Under the pieces are notes generated by a model, which saw only the letters and a program-made list of their open reading frames with translations, did not search any database and was not told the origin of the DNA. Below, piece by piece: positions 13,594-25,720 of a DNA stretch of 64,000 nucleotides. The position numbers and the translations under genes are program-made. This DNA comes from Tamarix chinensis (lineage: Eukaryota > Streptophyta > Magnoliopsida > Caryophyllales > Tamaricaceae): positions 35,251,090-35,315,089 of the forward strand of contig CM060180.1 in the NCBI GenBank assembly GCA_030549775.1, written 5' to 3'. The number at the start of each line of letters is the position of its first letter. The first letter of the stretch is position 1.

Positions 13594-14254
13594 AAATGTG
13601 ATTATAATTTTATTGATGTATGTGTTGCGAATAAATGTATATATGATGATATTTGTATATGTGTGTTGGTAATTGTGATTAAATATATGTGTTGTGATTA
13701 AATAATTTATTATTAAAAAATTATAAAAATTGTAGTGATGATTATTTATGTATGTTAGTAATTGTGATTATTAAATATGTGGAATAATCTATATGTAATT
13801 GTAATAATGAAGTAATTATTTTGAAGTAACTAATAATTGCATTAAAAAAAGTTATAACATCCTATTAAATAAGATAAATTTAGATTATAGTGCTTGAAAT
13901 TAAGATAATATTGTTGTCATTAAATAAGTTATTATTAAAATGGTATAATAATTATAATTAAGTTTGTTATTAGCTTTTGATAAAATATTATTAACCAATA
14001 TGTACAGTAATAACTTAACAATACTTTGAGCTAATAGATTAATTTTAACTTTAGATAAAGTATTATTTATACCAATTTTTCTTTTTTATAAGGCCACAAC
14101 ACATTGTTTATTTGACGAGTACCCTCTGTACTACTATAGTATATCTCTAGATGGGAAAAATTAGAAACCATATTAGTTAGGTACATAATGTGCTACATCG
14201 CTTGGTGGGCTAGGGTTTATATTTGAATAAGTTAAGTTCAAGTCATATTATCTT
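11270..14254. other. AT-rich intergenic sequence with microsatellite; possible CACTA end
   Basis: No supported gene. A (CATA)n run is at about 11,393-11,416 and an (AT)n microsatellite at 13,552-13,590. At 12,903 a CACTATAT sequence is followed by GC-containing repeats such as CGCCGCTAATAACC (13,060-13,090), which could be the left end of a decayed CACTA element continuing to the TNP2 fragment at 20-21 kb, but termini and target duplication were not confirmed. Confidence 0.4.
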
Positions 14255-14452
14255 TTGCTAACCTTGCAACAAATTCAGCCATGGGTAGCTACAAGAGAAA
14301 GATATATGGATTTATTTGTCACTGATGCTTCATACTTTAGTATTATTGATCGTGGACAATTTATGAGACATTATGACCAGATGGCGACAGAGTTGATAGC
14401 TATTGATGGTGATCAGGCATCTTGGCATAAGATACCTAAAATTTACTACTGA
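14255..14452 (+). pseudogene. Unknown transposon-like coding fragment cut by an LTR
   Basis: A 65-codon open frame containing WVATRERYMDLFVTDASYF and FMRHYDQMATELIAIDG. The composition looks like real protein, unlike the low-complexity frames elsewhere, but I do not recognise the family. Its end runs into the terminal sequence of the LTR that starts near 14,430, so it is truncated. Sequence beyond that LTR (from 19,714) could be its continuation; no matching target duplication was found to prove it. Confidence 0.35.
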
Positions 14453-15279
14453 AATATTTTATTTTTAAAAGTCATTGCAGAAGCAAATACGGTAAAGTCT
14501 AGGGTGCTACCACCACACTTATACCAGACTGATTATCCACCACTGTTCCAATATTAAGTGCTAAGGTTAAAAAAATATACTTTACACAAACTCAAAGATA
14601 TAATCATAAAATAGAGTATCACAATAGTTAGAATACAAGAAATACAACACACTAATTATGGTTACAAAATAAAATCAGTGAAAAGATAATATAAGAGATT
14701 ATAAGGAAAATAAACAACTTTTCCTAAATTATCATACACTCTTAACCCAAGAGTAAATCTTGAAGAGCACTTCTGAGCTAACTTGTAAAGTCTACTACTT
14801 ATTGAATAAGTAGAGTCCCAAGAAAAGGACCCTTTAGTATTATGGTACCAAGTAATCCATTATACAAGACTAATATGTAAGGCCCGCGTCAGTTGCTACA
14901 CATCAAACACATGAATATGGGATTATACATATATAAACTGAAATGCAATAATCATACAGATAGCCACATGCATCAAGATCACATACTAACAATGCTCATT
15001 CACTTAGAAATAATAGAAATTACCAATGGAGCACTCAAACAATGCTTTTTATAGTATGATTAGGGAGCCAACACCATACTCAACCATACACTATCCACTT
15101 AACTCATAGGTAGGCCTATAGGCCCATCAATACAATATCATACGCAATCCATCCCAGTAGGCACCAAGACTGCTACTAAATCACACCAGTAAGTCATAAT
15201 AGTTCATTTATGGTTATCTATACTCAAGCCATCGGTGTTAAATTAGTTATCTCTTGAATTATGTACATGTAGGTTTGGA

Positions 15280-15560
15280 AATCCCACTATTCTCACCGGT
15301 GGACCAATAAACATAATATAACCTAGGGTAGTAAGCTCCTAGCCACTATTCTCACCATTGAATTGGTAAATATAATATAACCCAGGGTAACACACTCATG
15401 GCCACTATTCTCACTGGTGGATCGATAAATATAACAAGACTAAGGCAATACTCTCCTAGACACTATTCTCATCGATGAATAGGTAAATATAATACAATCT
15501 CGGATAGAATGATCTTGATACTATTCTCACTGATAGACCGATAAACATAATACATATGGT
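15280..15560. repeat. 58-59-bp tandem repeat inside LTR copy A
   Basis: Five units, each beginning near CACTATTCTCACYGGTGG, start at about 15,285, 15,344, 15,403, 15,461 and 15,519. The reverse complement resembles the CCACCGGCATAATAGTGG units in the solo LTR at 35.2-35.8 kb, so this array is a shared feature of the LTR family. Confidence 0.8.
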
Positions 15561-16439
15561 CCCGACCTATATGGTGTTCCACTGTAAGTAATTGGTGACT
15601 TTCCATTAAATATAACACAATTTCATTTTATTTACTCGAGGGGTAGATTATGAACCTGGAGACACTAAGATACATCAGTCATACTGAAACATAAAAGTAG
15701 CATAGTATCCTACCGACTATCAACCTAAAAAAGTAAATGTACCATGGTTGTACTAGTACATAAAAGCACACAATAATTTATCGATAATGACACCTATTTC
15801 ATAAGTATGCATACCTCCTAATTAGGTTTGTAGAGGTCAATAGAGTAAGATGTAGGGCCTTGTTAGGGCACTAAGGCACTCCAGAAAAATCTAGAATAAT
15901 CATAGGCTAAACCACCTATTTAGGATACCAACCTCTAAAGAGCCACCATTTCAGAGGTCTTTTACCCTAAATATTAGTATTTTAATTAAAATGACCATGA
16001 GAAGTACATATTAATCACATATTTAACCATTTTTATTTGTTTCCAATATTATAAAGTAACTAAAATCATTATTATTATCATTGTCAACATAAAAAGTCCA
16101 TTAAAGCCATCCTAGGCTCCAACACTCACACTTAGGCATCTTTGGTCAAAATGACCAAAATACCTTTAAGGATAAGGCTACCTCTTTACCATCCACTTCC
16201 GTCATAGAATTAATTTTTATTTATCACATGTCATAAAAAGAATAACACATCATAATTAAATCATCGATCATGAAGTCAATATACAAAATGACTATTTTAC
16301 ACATAGAACCCTAACATACACCTCTAGAACAACCAACGCACATTCTCATGCTTAATCAACAATTAATTCCCTTACTACATGTTTATGAAAATAACATCAT
16401 AGCATACCTTGGTTTACCAAGTTACTCCTAACCATGCAT

Positions 16440-17640
16440 ATTTGTTATGATACTCTCTAAATTATCAAAATACCCCTAGGCCTTATAATGTTTATGATGA
16501 TATTTGAATAGGCAGTGTTAAGGTAATAAAACCCTATTCTCATATTTAGCATCACTTAATCCTTGTCATGAAGGTTCATTAGACTAATTTCCATATTACA
16601 TGTAAAATTACTAAAATACCCCTAAACCATATTTTATTGAACATCATGCTTAAATAATTGATACTAAGATAATAAACCCTTATTATCATATTTAGCATCA
16701 ATTTATACCTACCATGCATGTTTATTAGACTAAATACCATTTTACATGTAAAATTGCAAAAATGCCCTTATACCATATTTTATTGAATATCATACTCAAA
16801 TAAATGATACTAAGATAATAAACCCCTATTATTATGTTTAACATCATTTTATGCTTATCATGCGTATTTATTAGACTCACTACCATATTACATATAAAGT
16901 TACTAAAATGCCCCTATATCATTTAGTATTAATAATCATACCCAACATGCATTACTAACACCACAAAACCCTTATTATCATTCTTAGCACTAATTATTAC
17001 TTGCCATGCATATTTATTTAGGTAACCCTCATTTTGTATGTAAATTTACTAAAATGCCCCTAGATCATAAAATATTGATAATCATAACCAACCATGCATT
17101 ACTAGGGCTGTAAACAAGCCTAAAATAAGGCTCGAGCTTGGCTCTTTTAACTAAATGAACGAACCGATTTCATGAGCCAAAGCTAAAAAATGAATTGAGC
17201 CTCACTTTTTTGAGCTCATTCTCGGCTCGTTTAACTAAACAAACGAGTCAAACCGAGCTTTTACCGAGCTGAGCTGAGTAGAATACCGAATTGGCTCGGA
17301 TCATTTATAGCCCTATGCATTACGGACACCACAAACCCCTATTATCATACTTAGCACTGATAATTACTTATCATGCATTTTGATTAAGATAACCCCCATT
17401 TTACATGCAAAATTGCCAAAATGCCCCTAGAAAATATAATGTTATTATTCATGACGGAACATGTATTTTCTATGCCACAAACCCCTATTATCATTTTCAA
17501 CACTACATGACACTTGGCATGCAATTTTATTAGGATGATCAACACCATACATTAAAATTAACAAAATACACCTAGACCATAAAACATTGATTTATACTAA
17601 CACATGTATTTATAATACACGAAATTCCTATCTCTATTGT
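16440..17640. repeat. About 146-bp tandem array inside LTR copy A
   Basis: A marker AAAATRCCCCTA recurs at about 16,467, 16,613, 16,759, 16,915, 17,051, 17,418 and 17,573. After removing the 221 bp added by the MITE insertion (element plus one target copy) the spacings are 146, 146, 156, 136, 146 and 155 bp. Each unit also carries a TATTATCAT...TAGCAT block and a CATGCAT-containing block. Confidence 0.8.
17103..17315. mobile_element. hAT-type MITE with 8-bp target duplication
   Basis: A 213-bp element bounded by TAGGGCTGTAAA and TTTATAGCCCTA inverted ends, with the 8-bp direct repeat TGCATTAC on both sides (17,095-17,102 and 17,316-17,323). An 8-bp duplication and TAGGG-type ends are typical of hAT non-autonomous elements. 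The interior is rich in GAGC / GGCTCG words and has no coding capacity. It lies inside the 146-bp tandem array of LTR copy A, so it is younger than that LTR. Confidence 0.85.
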
Positions 17641-18174
17641 TAGCAACATATATAACACATTAAGCATCCTGATTAGGCTTAGACTAGTAAGATTATTACT
17701 ACAAGTGTCTACACCTACTTAGCATAGCATCATATACCCATAACACCCATAATCAAACATTAAGCCCCTTCTAAATCATCCTTTCACACACGTCACAACC
17801 CACACAAGATACATGCATTATTTTTCTATTTTCCAAGATAACATGATAATCGTGGAATTATTTGTAACACATCATATTTACACAAACAACATGTTAAAAA
17901 CCTTAATGTGCTAACATATGATAATCCATACACTTTAGTGGGGGTATAACAATTACCTTATTTTTAGCAAAAGTCAAACTTTATTGGTATCTTATTTAAA
18001 ATGCTTAAGCTTCATTTAATAAAATTTCACACCTAACATAATATCACAACTTAAATATTAATATTAGATAAATAAAGAATGATTTTTTATTAAAAAAATT
18101 TATTAACTATAATATTACCAAACTACCTTATACCTTAATATTATCTAAAAATATATACCAAAATTATAGCATAA

Positions 18175-18198
18175 CTCACGCTGCCCATGGAGCGTGAG
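18175..18198. repeat. Conserved hairpin in LTR copy A
   Basis: Perfect 8-bp arms CTCACGCT / AGCGTGAG around an 8-bp loop. The same arms with a different loop occur at 56,400-56,423 in LTR copy E. Confidence 0.6.
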
Positions 18199-18199
18199 C

Positions 18200-19400
18200 C
18201 ATGCGAACCATATGGCCAAAGGAATGGAAAAGGGGACAGTAAAAAGGAAGGAGGGGGAGGATTGAGTACAGGGTTGAGGGAGGTGATGGGGGTGTTGGTG
18301 GTGGTTGTTAGGTGTAGAGGTGAGGTAGGAGGCGGGTGGTGGTTGGAGGTCGTGGTGTGGTAGCTTGGAGGCGGAGGTGGGGTTGCTAGAGACAGGTGTA
18401 GAGAAGGTATGGAGAAGAGGAAGAAAGGGAGAGAAGATAAAGAGAAGGGGGAGAGCCAGGGTGGATCGGGTAAGGTGGTGCAAGAGGAGGTTGAGGTGGT
18501 GGCAGGCAGTTGAGGGGAGGCTATAGTGGCAGTGAAAAGGGAGGGGAAAATGTGGCTAAGGTTTTGGATGTAGGGGAGTCAAGTAAGATAAGGAGAAAAA
18601 GGAGAGGGTAGGCTTTAGAGGTGGCTAGTGGTGGTTGCTCGGGGCAATGCAGGGGGAGGTAGGGTGTAGGATACAACAATGTGGTGGTTGGTTGGGTAGT
18701 GGAGACAGAGGAGAGGGGCTATAGGGATGGAGAATGGGAAAAAAGGACGGAAGAAGGAGAAAAAAGAGAAGAGAGTATTGGGGGATAAGGCTAAGCTCGA
18801 GGGAGAATGGGGTAGAGAAGAAGAGAAAAAGGAGAAGAAAAAGAAAAGGAGGAGAGGGCGGCATGTAGTGTGTAGGGGTTAGGTGATGTAATAGGGTGTT
18901 GTAGGGTAGGGGTAGGGCATGTAATAGGGGTGGAAAAAATGGAATGAAGGGGCATCAGGGGATGGGAAGCAGGGGGATGTAAGGTTGAGAATGGAAAACA
19001 AAGGGATGATAGGGGAGGAGCATGGTGTAGGGGGTCTAGTTGGGCAGAGGGGAGATGCAGGCTAGCAGGGTGCAGGGGTGTTGGAAAAAGAAGGGAGAAG
19101 GCATGAAAGGGAAGGGGAGGAAGAATAAGGGGAATGGTTGTGTGGGAGGGAAAGAAAACAAAGCAAGGTAGGCCGGCCCGCGTGGGAGGGAGAAAAAAAA
19201 AAAGAAGAGGCGGTGCTGAGTTGGCCCAAAGAGGAAAGGAGAGAAAAGAAAAAGGAAGAGTAGAAGAAGAAGAGAAGGAGAAAGAGAAGGGTTGGGCTAA
19301 CCCAAGGAAGAAATAAGAAAAAGAAAAGAAAGAAAAGGAAAAGAAGAAAAGGAAGCAAAAAAAAAGGAAAAAGGAAAAAAGGAAAGGAGAAAAATAAAAG
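18200..19400 (-). repeat. Polypurine/polypyrimidine U3-like tract of LTR copy A
   Basis: A strand-asymmetric tract of about 1.2 kb, almost all G and A on the plus strand. It yields long low-complexity frames (Pro/Ser/Leu/Phe on minus, Lys/Arg/Glu/Gly on plus) that should not be read as genes. Matching tracts occur at 22.0-22.9, 31.3-32.7 and 56.4-57.65 kb. A shared GGCCGGCCCGCGTG word (about 19,171) recurs as GGCCGGCCCACGTG near 57,394. Confidence 0.65.
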
Positions 19401-20041
19401 AAAAATATTTTTAGAGTTAGGATTAGAATTTAGATTAAAATAGGCTATTAGAAAAATATTAAATTAATTTATCTAAAAATTAAGGTATTAATGTAGGAAA
19501 ATAATTTTGGTAAAATTATAGTTTTGGAGATTTATTTAAATAAAAAGAGTAAGATAAAATGATGAAAATATTTATATTAATTTATTAAATAATTATATCT
19601 ATTTTTGTATATCAAAGGTCCACAAAATAATTAAGTTATTAATTTAAGATTAAAATATTTTAAAGAAAAGGTTAAATATTTAATTTTAGGTTTTAAAATT
19701 TTGGGGTGTTACAATATTAGCAAGCGCATACCTAGATTATCTTAGTGACTACTATAAAATGGATGCACCTTCTTCTAAAGAAGAGAGAGTAAAAGATCTT
19801 ATGAGAGTAGAGAAATGAATGGTTAATCAAGGGTATTCAACAAAGAACCCTATTTTGAGTTATAACATCTTTTTTATGTATAATGATTATTTAAGGTCAA
19901 TATTGTTTGTACTTTGTAACGTTGTTGTTTGATGTACATAAACAATTTCTCTTAATAGAAACAATATTGTATAATTAATTATTCGTAAATTTTATTTCAT
20001 ATAGATAAAATAACATCGATAAAAGTTGGACATTGCTAAAT

Positions 20042-21062
20042 AATCAAAAATAAAAAAAAATTGGAATGGGATTCAAACATTCATTAGAATGGTTATACCA
20101 TGTATTCGGAAGGAATATGGTTGCATTCGTTGTCCATCCACAAAGTTTAATAACATGGAGTGGTGATCTATATATGATACTAAGTACCACATAATGTGGA
20201 GTAAGCTCATATAGAACTATGATGTGTGGGTTTATCATGGTGAATTAGAAATTGAGATAGAATTAACACATATAGTTAATGAAGGAAAAGATAAGATGGA
20301 AGATATACTAGGTGATTTGGTTGGTAGTGGTAATGAAACACAAGCTAATATTAACAATGAAGTGCATGGTCTTACAAATAATGACTTAGAGGGAAATGAA
20401 AATGATTCATATTACGACAAATTATTCTAAGAGATGGAGGCTAAGTTGTATCCTAGGTGTAAGAATTTTTGTCTTTAAATTTTTTGGTGAAGTTTTTGCA
20501 TCATAAGATATTAAATAAGTGGGAAAATAAGTATTTTGATAGGCTACTTGAATTGCTAAAATAATCTCTTCCCCAAGGTATTAAGTTGCTTGAATTACAC
20601 TACGAGGCAAAAAAGAGGATGAGGAAGCTAGGTTTAGGTTATGAAGTCATCCATGTGTGCAAATATGATTGCACTTTATATTTGAAGGAAAATTTAGATG
20701 GAGACAACTGTCTAATATATGGTACATCTCGTTGGATAGATGAAGCTACAACATGTAAGAAAGTACCTCATAAGGTTATGCGGTACTTCTCTCTAACCAC
20801 GAGGCTAAAGAGATTGAACACTTGCAAACACAACTCAAGACATGAGGTGGCATTTAAAGGGCCTATCAACATAGCTAGGGATATTACATATTGTTGTTGA
20901 TGGTGAAGTGTGGAAGAATTTTGATGCAAATCACCTAGGTTTTAAAGCCGATATGCAAAATTTACAATTAGGGTTAGTGTCAGATGATTTTAATCGCTTT
21001 AGCACGAGTTCCAAATATAGTATGTGGTCAATTATGTTGACCACATACAAATTACCCCGAGT
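20042..21062 (+). pseudogene. CACTA TNP2 transposase, 5' fragment
   Basis: Plus-strand translation shows TAD remains (NNMEWWSIYDTKYHIMW, then VYHGELE at about 20,235) followed by the start of the TNP2 domain: MEAKLYPRCKNF (20,434), FDRLLELLK, then an open segment at 20,586-20,900 with LGLGYEVIHVCKYDCTLY and KKVPHKVMRYF, and finally LVSDDFNRF and YSMWSIMLTTYKLP near 21,050. These match successive conserved blocks of En/Spm TNP2. Stops and frameshifts interrupt several points. The coding match stops at 21,062, where the end of LTR copy B begins, so the rest of the transposase is missing here. Confidence 0.75.
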
Positions 21063-21724
21063 TGTAATACCTCCACTTCTATGACTTGAAATTTTCATTT
21101 AAATAATTAATTGTGGAAACTAAAATAAATAAAATTATAGAGTGTTACCACCACATTTGGTACTAGTCCAATTTCCTCTGTCATTCTCACACCAAGTACT
21201 AAAGTTAAACCATTATTCTACTTAAATTAATAACACATTTAAGATAAATAGAATAGACAGAATGACATATTGATATCATTTTAAAAATAAACATTATCAG
21301 TGGTTACAAAACTCAAATAAGAAAAGATATAGAAGGAGATAATATTCCAAATATAGATAAAATCAAAGACACCTAAAATGACACCGGATAGCCCTACTCT
21401 CAACCAATACTACTAGCCTTTGGTTGCACTTGCAAGCTGACCTCCAAAGACCACTGCCCATGGATCAGGTAGGGGCCCACAAAAAAGAACCATTTAGTAA
21501 AAAAGTACTAAATAACCCATTCTATAGAACTAATATGAAAAACCTACAAGAAACACCCATAAAATACATTACACTAGTACATGGTATAAAACATCAAAAT
21601 ATACATGCGATGATCGAAATGTAATAATCATATCAGATAAATGTAAACAATAAGGTTACACACAACTCATGCTCATTCATCTAAAATATATTGGTGATTA
21701 CCAACCAAATATCCAAGGGATTAT
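21063..21724 (-). mobile_element. Giant gypsy-type LTR, copy B (terminal fragment, minus strand)
   Basis: Begins TGTAATACC at 21,063, matching the reverse complement of the solo LTR's GGTGTTACA end. The block around GTTACCACCACATTTGGTACTAG (near 21,143) and the following 500 bp parallel 14.5-15.05 kb of copy A. It ends abruptly at 21,724 where an oppositely oriented LTR start follows. The shared part is only the last 0.65 kb of the LTR. Confidence 0.65.
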
Positions 21725-22920
21725 GTAACACCCTGAAATGTAATAAACTTAATTTAGAATATTTAGTCTTTTATCCAAAAAAAATATGTATAACCTTTAA
21801 ATATTAACTTAATTCATTTTTGTTAACCCTTGATCCACAATCTAGATAAATTGTTTAATAAATTATTATAATTATTTTATCTTATCATTTTTTTAATCCA
21901 CCCTAAATCGATAATTTTACCCGACATATTTTTATTAACCATACGCCCTAAATTCGAATAAATTAATATCACCCCAAACCTAAATTTAACTCTATTCTAA
22001 TTCTAAACCTAAATTTAATTTCTTATTTTCCCTTTTTCTTCTTTTCCTTTTTCCTTTTTCCTTTTTCTTTCTTTTCTCTTTTCTTTTTCTCTTCTTTTCC
22101 TTTACTTTTTTCCCTATGCCCCAGCCCAATATTCTTTCCTTTTCCTTTTCCCCAATCTTCTCTGTCGTGCCCCAACCCACCTCCTCTTCCTTTATTTCTT
22201 CTTTCCTTAGCTAGCATAACTCACCTACTTTTCTTTTACCTTCTTCCCTGGCCTTCCTAGCCCAACCCACCCTCCTTCTTTCTTTTCTTCTCTTTCCTCA
22301 TATATGCCTTTACGCCTAGAACATCCAAAATCTCCCTACATCACCCCTTATTTCCTCTTCTAGCCAAACAAAACCTGCACACTCTCTCCTCATATGCCTT
22401 TCCTTCCATTCTTAGCTCTTGCACCATCTCTCCACCATACCTACACTGTCCAACCCTACACACCCCCTTTCCTTTTCTATCCATACATGCCTCCCCTTAC
22501 AGGCTTCTCCCTTTCCCCTTCTCTACCTAGCCTGCATGCCAATCTCACTGCCTCCCTTTCCTACCATGTCTGCACCCCCGGTCAATCCCCTACGACCACC
22601 TAATCCCGCTTGCCTACCCTATGTGACTAAACCAGCCCCTTTCCCCATCAGTTTTACCTCCCTTCACCCCTGACCATGCGTTCCTACACACACACACACA
22701 TTCCCTATCTCTATTTAACCCCCTCCAATTTCCTCCTTCCCTACCACTTCTTATTCATTTATTTATCCTTCTCCCTTACCTCTGGTTTCATTTTCCTCCC
22801 CACCACCAAAGTTAACACACCACCACTCTTGTTGACTTCTCCCTCTATTTTCTCTTTCGTGCCTCCCTTCCCTACCAAAACTCCACCCATGTAGCCTCCC
22901 TGCACAACCATCAAGAGGTT
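21725..22920 (+). mobile_element. Giant gypsy-type LTR, copy C (5' part, plus strand)
   Basis: Begins TGTAACACCCTG at 21,725, the LTR start sequence, followed by an AT-rich section resembling 19.4-19.7 kb in reverse and then a long pyrimidine-rich tract (22.0-22.9 kb). No LTR end was found; the match fades near 22.9 kb, before the Athila-like remnant. The Pro/Ser/Leu-rich open frames here come from the pyrimidine tract and are not genes. Confidence 0.6.
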
Positions 22921-23479
22921 AGCTAGTCATTACTATTATTGCTTCCTTGATGGGTACTCATATTACAACCAAATTCATATAGTGGAGTAAGATCAAGAGA
23001 ACATAACCTTTACATGCCCATTTAACATATTTACTTATTAACACATGCCTTTTTGGGCTATGCAATGCCTTTGGTACATTCCAAAGATGTATAGTTAGTA
23101 TTTTCTCTAACTACATGGAGAATATTATTGAGGTTTTTAAGGATGATTTTAATTTCTTTGGTGATAGTTTTGAATATTGCCTTAAAATCTAACTTTAATG
23201 TTGAAATAATGTAAAGAAACTAATCTTGTACATAATTGGAAATTTTTTTTTCATTTTATGGTAACATAAGGAATTTTACTTAGCCATATTATCTCCTTTA
23301 CGGGGTTAGAGGTTGATAAAGTTAAGATAGATATTTTACGCTACTTACCCTCTCCTACTTGTGTGATAAAGGTGAGCTCTTTTCTTGTAAATGTAGGCTT
23401 CTATCAATCGCTCATAAATGAATTTTCTAGTATTGCATGACCATTGACACACCTTTTGTAGAAATATGTAGTTTTTTTT

Positions 23480-25260
23480 TATATTAGAATAAGGATTGTC
23501 AACAAGCATTTAATGAGCTTAAAAAGCACCTATCGACAACCCTGGTGATGCTACCTCTAGATTGGTCCCTACCATTTAAGATCATATGTGATGCATATGA
23601 TTATGTAATTGGTGTAGTCTTGGGACAAATAAATGAAAAAAAAATCCATACATCATCTATTACACATCAAGGACTCTTAATAATTCCCATTTGGATTACT
23701 CCACTGCAAATAAATAGCTGTTAACGGTGGTGTTTACCCTTGAAAAATTACATTAAATTAAAGTTACCATTTTTAAAGACCATGTAGTATTAATGTATTT
23801 ATTATCTAAAAATGAAGCAAAGTAATGATTGATGAGTTGGATTCTCTTGATACAAGATTTTGATGTAGAGATTAAGTATAAGAAAGGGACTAATAATGTA
23901 GTAGCAGATCATTTGAGCTCTATGATTCAATATAGTGAACTTATACCATTGATTGAGAATTACTTGGATGAGCAGCTCTTCAGAATATAGATAAGGACAA
24001 CATGTTTTTCTCATATTATGAAATATATTGTCACTCATAATCCACTTTATAACATACTATGATTTGTGAGAATTAAGATTATAAACAAGGCATATCAATT
24101 AGTTCGGGATGACCCTTATTTATAGAACTTTGGTACTAATGGTATAGTGAGGAGATGTGTGATTGATTTTGAATTTGGGAATTTTTATCTAATTATCATA
24201 CTTTGAATTTTGGAGGAAAATTTGGTGCCAAAAATATTGCCTTAAACATTCTTGAAGCTGGTTTTTAGTGGCCTACACTATTTAGATATGCTAACACTTT
24301 TTATATAAGATGCGACATATGCCAAAGATCAGGTAACAATGGTCTTAAAGATCAAATTCCCTTAACCTTTATTATATTTGTAGAACTTTTGATGTGTGAG
24401 GCATAGATTTTATGGGCCCATTTACTTCTTATAAGGGATACCTATATTCTTCTCAGTTTTGGATTATGTATCAAAATAGGTGGAAGTAATTGCCACCGGC
24501 ACTAATGATTCTTGTGTAATTGCACGTTTCCTCCAATCTCATAAATTTTATAGGTTTGGTATGATTAGGGTGATTATCAATGATGGAGGACCACAATTTT
24601 GTAATAGGATGATCAAAGCTTTGCTATATAAGTATAAGGTTACACAAAAAAAATCTACACCATGTAACCCTCAAGCTAGTGGGAAAGTAGAACATAAAGA
24701 AGATACTAGAGAGGACCGCAAGCCTAAATTAAAAGGATTGGATCCAACTTTTAGATGATTCCTTGTGGGCTTATTAGACTGTCTATAAAATACCAATAGG
24801 CATGTGTCCCTTTCATATTGTTTATGGAAATGCATGCCATTTACCCATGGAGCTTGAGCATAAGACATGGTGGGTTGTGAAGAACTTGAACACGAGTATA
24901 GATTCTACTAGAACACATAAGAGGCTACAACTTCATAACCTTGAAGAGATAATGAATGATTTGTCTGAGAGTGCTATGGTGTAAAAAGAAAAGATAAAAG
25001 CTTTCTATGATAATATTATTCGTGGAAATTCATGTGTTTTGGACCAAAAAGTGTTACTCTACCCTTCTTAACTTCTCTTATTCCTAATAAAGTTGAATTT
25101 TAGATAGGTTGGTCCTTTTATTGTTACTCGTGCTTTCCCTCATGTCACTATACAAATCAAAAGTGAGAAAACGGGAAATGAGTTCTAGTTAAATAGTCAC
25201 AAGCTTAAGCCCTATTATAAGGCCTTCATGGATCATAATTCTGAAGATGTACAACTATAA
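23480..25260 (+). pseudogene. Ty3/gypsy (Athila/Tat-like) pol remnant: RNase H and integrase
   Basis: Successive blocks: end of reverse transcriptase and RNase H at about 23,490-23,930 (AFNELKKHL, DWSLPFKIICDA, VGVVLGQ-like, LMSWILLIQDFDVEIKYKKG, VVADHLSS), integrase zinc-binding near 24,300-24,350 (IRCDICQRSGN), integrase core at 24,480-24,758 (TNDSCVIARFL, INDGGPQFCNR, PQASGKVEHKED, holding the second Asp and the Glu) and the downstream ACHLPMELEHKTWW block at 24,802-24,984. The ADHLS and CHLP-ELEHK wording is characteristic of the Athila/Tat branch. Many stops and frameshifts make it dead. LTRs of this element were not identified. Confidence 0.8.
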
Positions 25261-25720
25261 TAAGAACCCACCTTGACTGAGTAAACTGAGATTGCATTAA
25301 GATAAAGATATAAAAACAAATGCTATTTGGGAGGCAACCCAATTTGATAGGGGATATTTCTACTCTTTAGGGCTTATTTAATAGTGAGTAATAGGGGTGG
25401 AAATTTTTTTCCCTATTTTATGTCTTTTATATTAAGTATTTAATAATAATAAATATGCTTTTAATAAAATACCCATTTTAGATCAAATTAAGATCTAAAA
25501 TGGATATTTATTAGAATAAGAATATTTAATTTTAACTAAATTATACAAGATATATAAAATATGGTGGTAATTTTTCACCTCTATTACCCTCTAACTAAAT
25601 GATCACTTAATTGTTTCTATTTATTTATTTATTTGTTTATCTCTTTGTACTTAAATTACATTTTACTTTACTTGTCTACACCTTGAGGATAATATGTGGT
25701 TTAAGTATGGAGGTGTTTCT
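25261..25720 (+). other. 3' untranslated part of the Athila-like element
   Basis: After the integrase the sequence contains GGGAGGCAACCCA (25,328-25,341) and, near 25,683-25,716, TTGAGGATAATATGTGGTTTAAG followed shortly by TATGGAGGTG. Both resemble sequences found after integrase in Athila-type elements, the second being a candidate polypurine tract zone. The downstream LTR could not be delimited. Confidence 0.4.

Larger units (their letters stand above)
14430..19713 (-). mobile_element. Giant gypsy-type LTR, copy A (probable solo LTR, minus strand)
   Basis: The right end GGGGTGTTACA at 19,703-19,713 is the LTR start in the minus sense (TGTAACACCCC). The left part from 14,430 matches the reverse complement of the end of the complete solo LTR at 31-36.5 kb: AAATTTACTACTGAAA at 14,439, then the block around CTACCACCACACTTATACCAG at 14,507. 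Length about 5.28 kb, close to the 5.48 kb of the complete copy. It contains tandem repeats, an inserted hAT-type MITE and a long purine-rich stretch (18.2-19.4 kb; pyrimidine-rich in sense). The terminal TG at the left end is degraded and no target duplication is visible, so it is older or truncated. No internal retrotransposon genes adjoin it. Confidence 0.75.

Noticed and set aside
15280..15560. Regular 58-bp spacing as a CRISPR-like array
   Set aside because: Whole units are repeated with drift, with no fixed repeat plus unique spacer, and the setting is a plant LTR.
18145..19358. Pro/Ser/Leu/Phe-rich minus frames
   Set aside because: Same purine-tract effect in LTR copy A.
22394..22894. 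Pro/Ser/Thr-rich plus frames that could look like extensins
   Set aside because: No SPPPP-type repeat or signal peptide in a consistent frame; they lie in the pyrimidine tract of LTR copy C.
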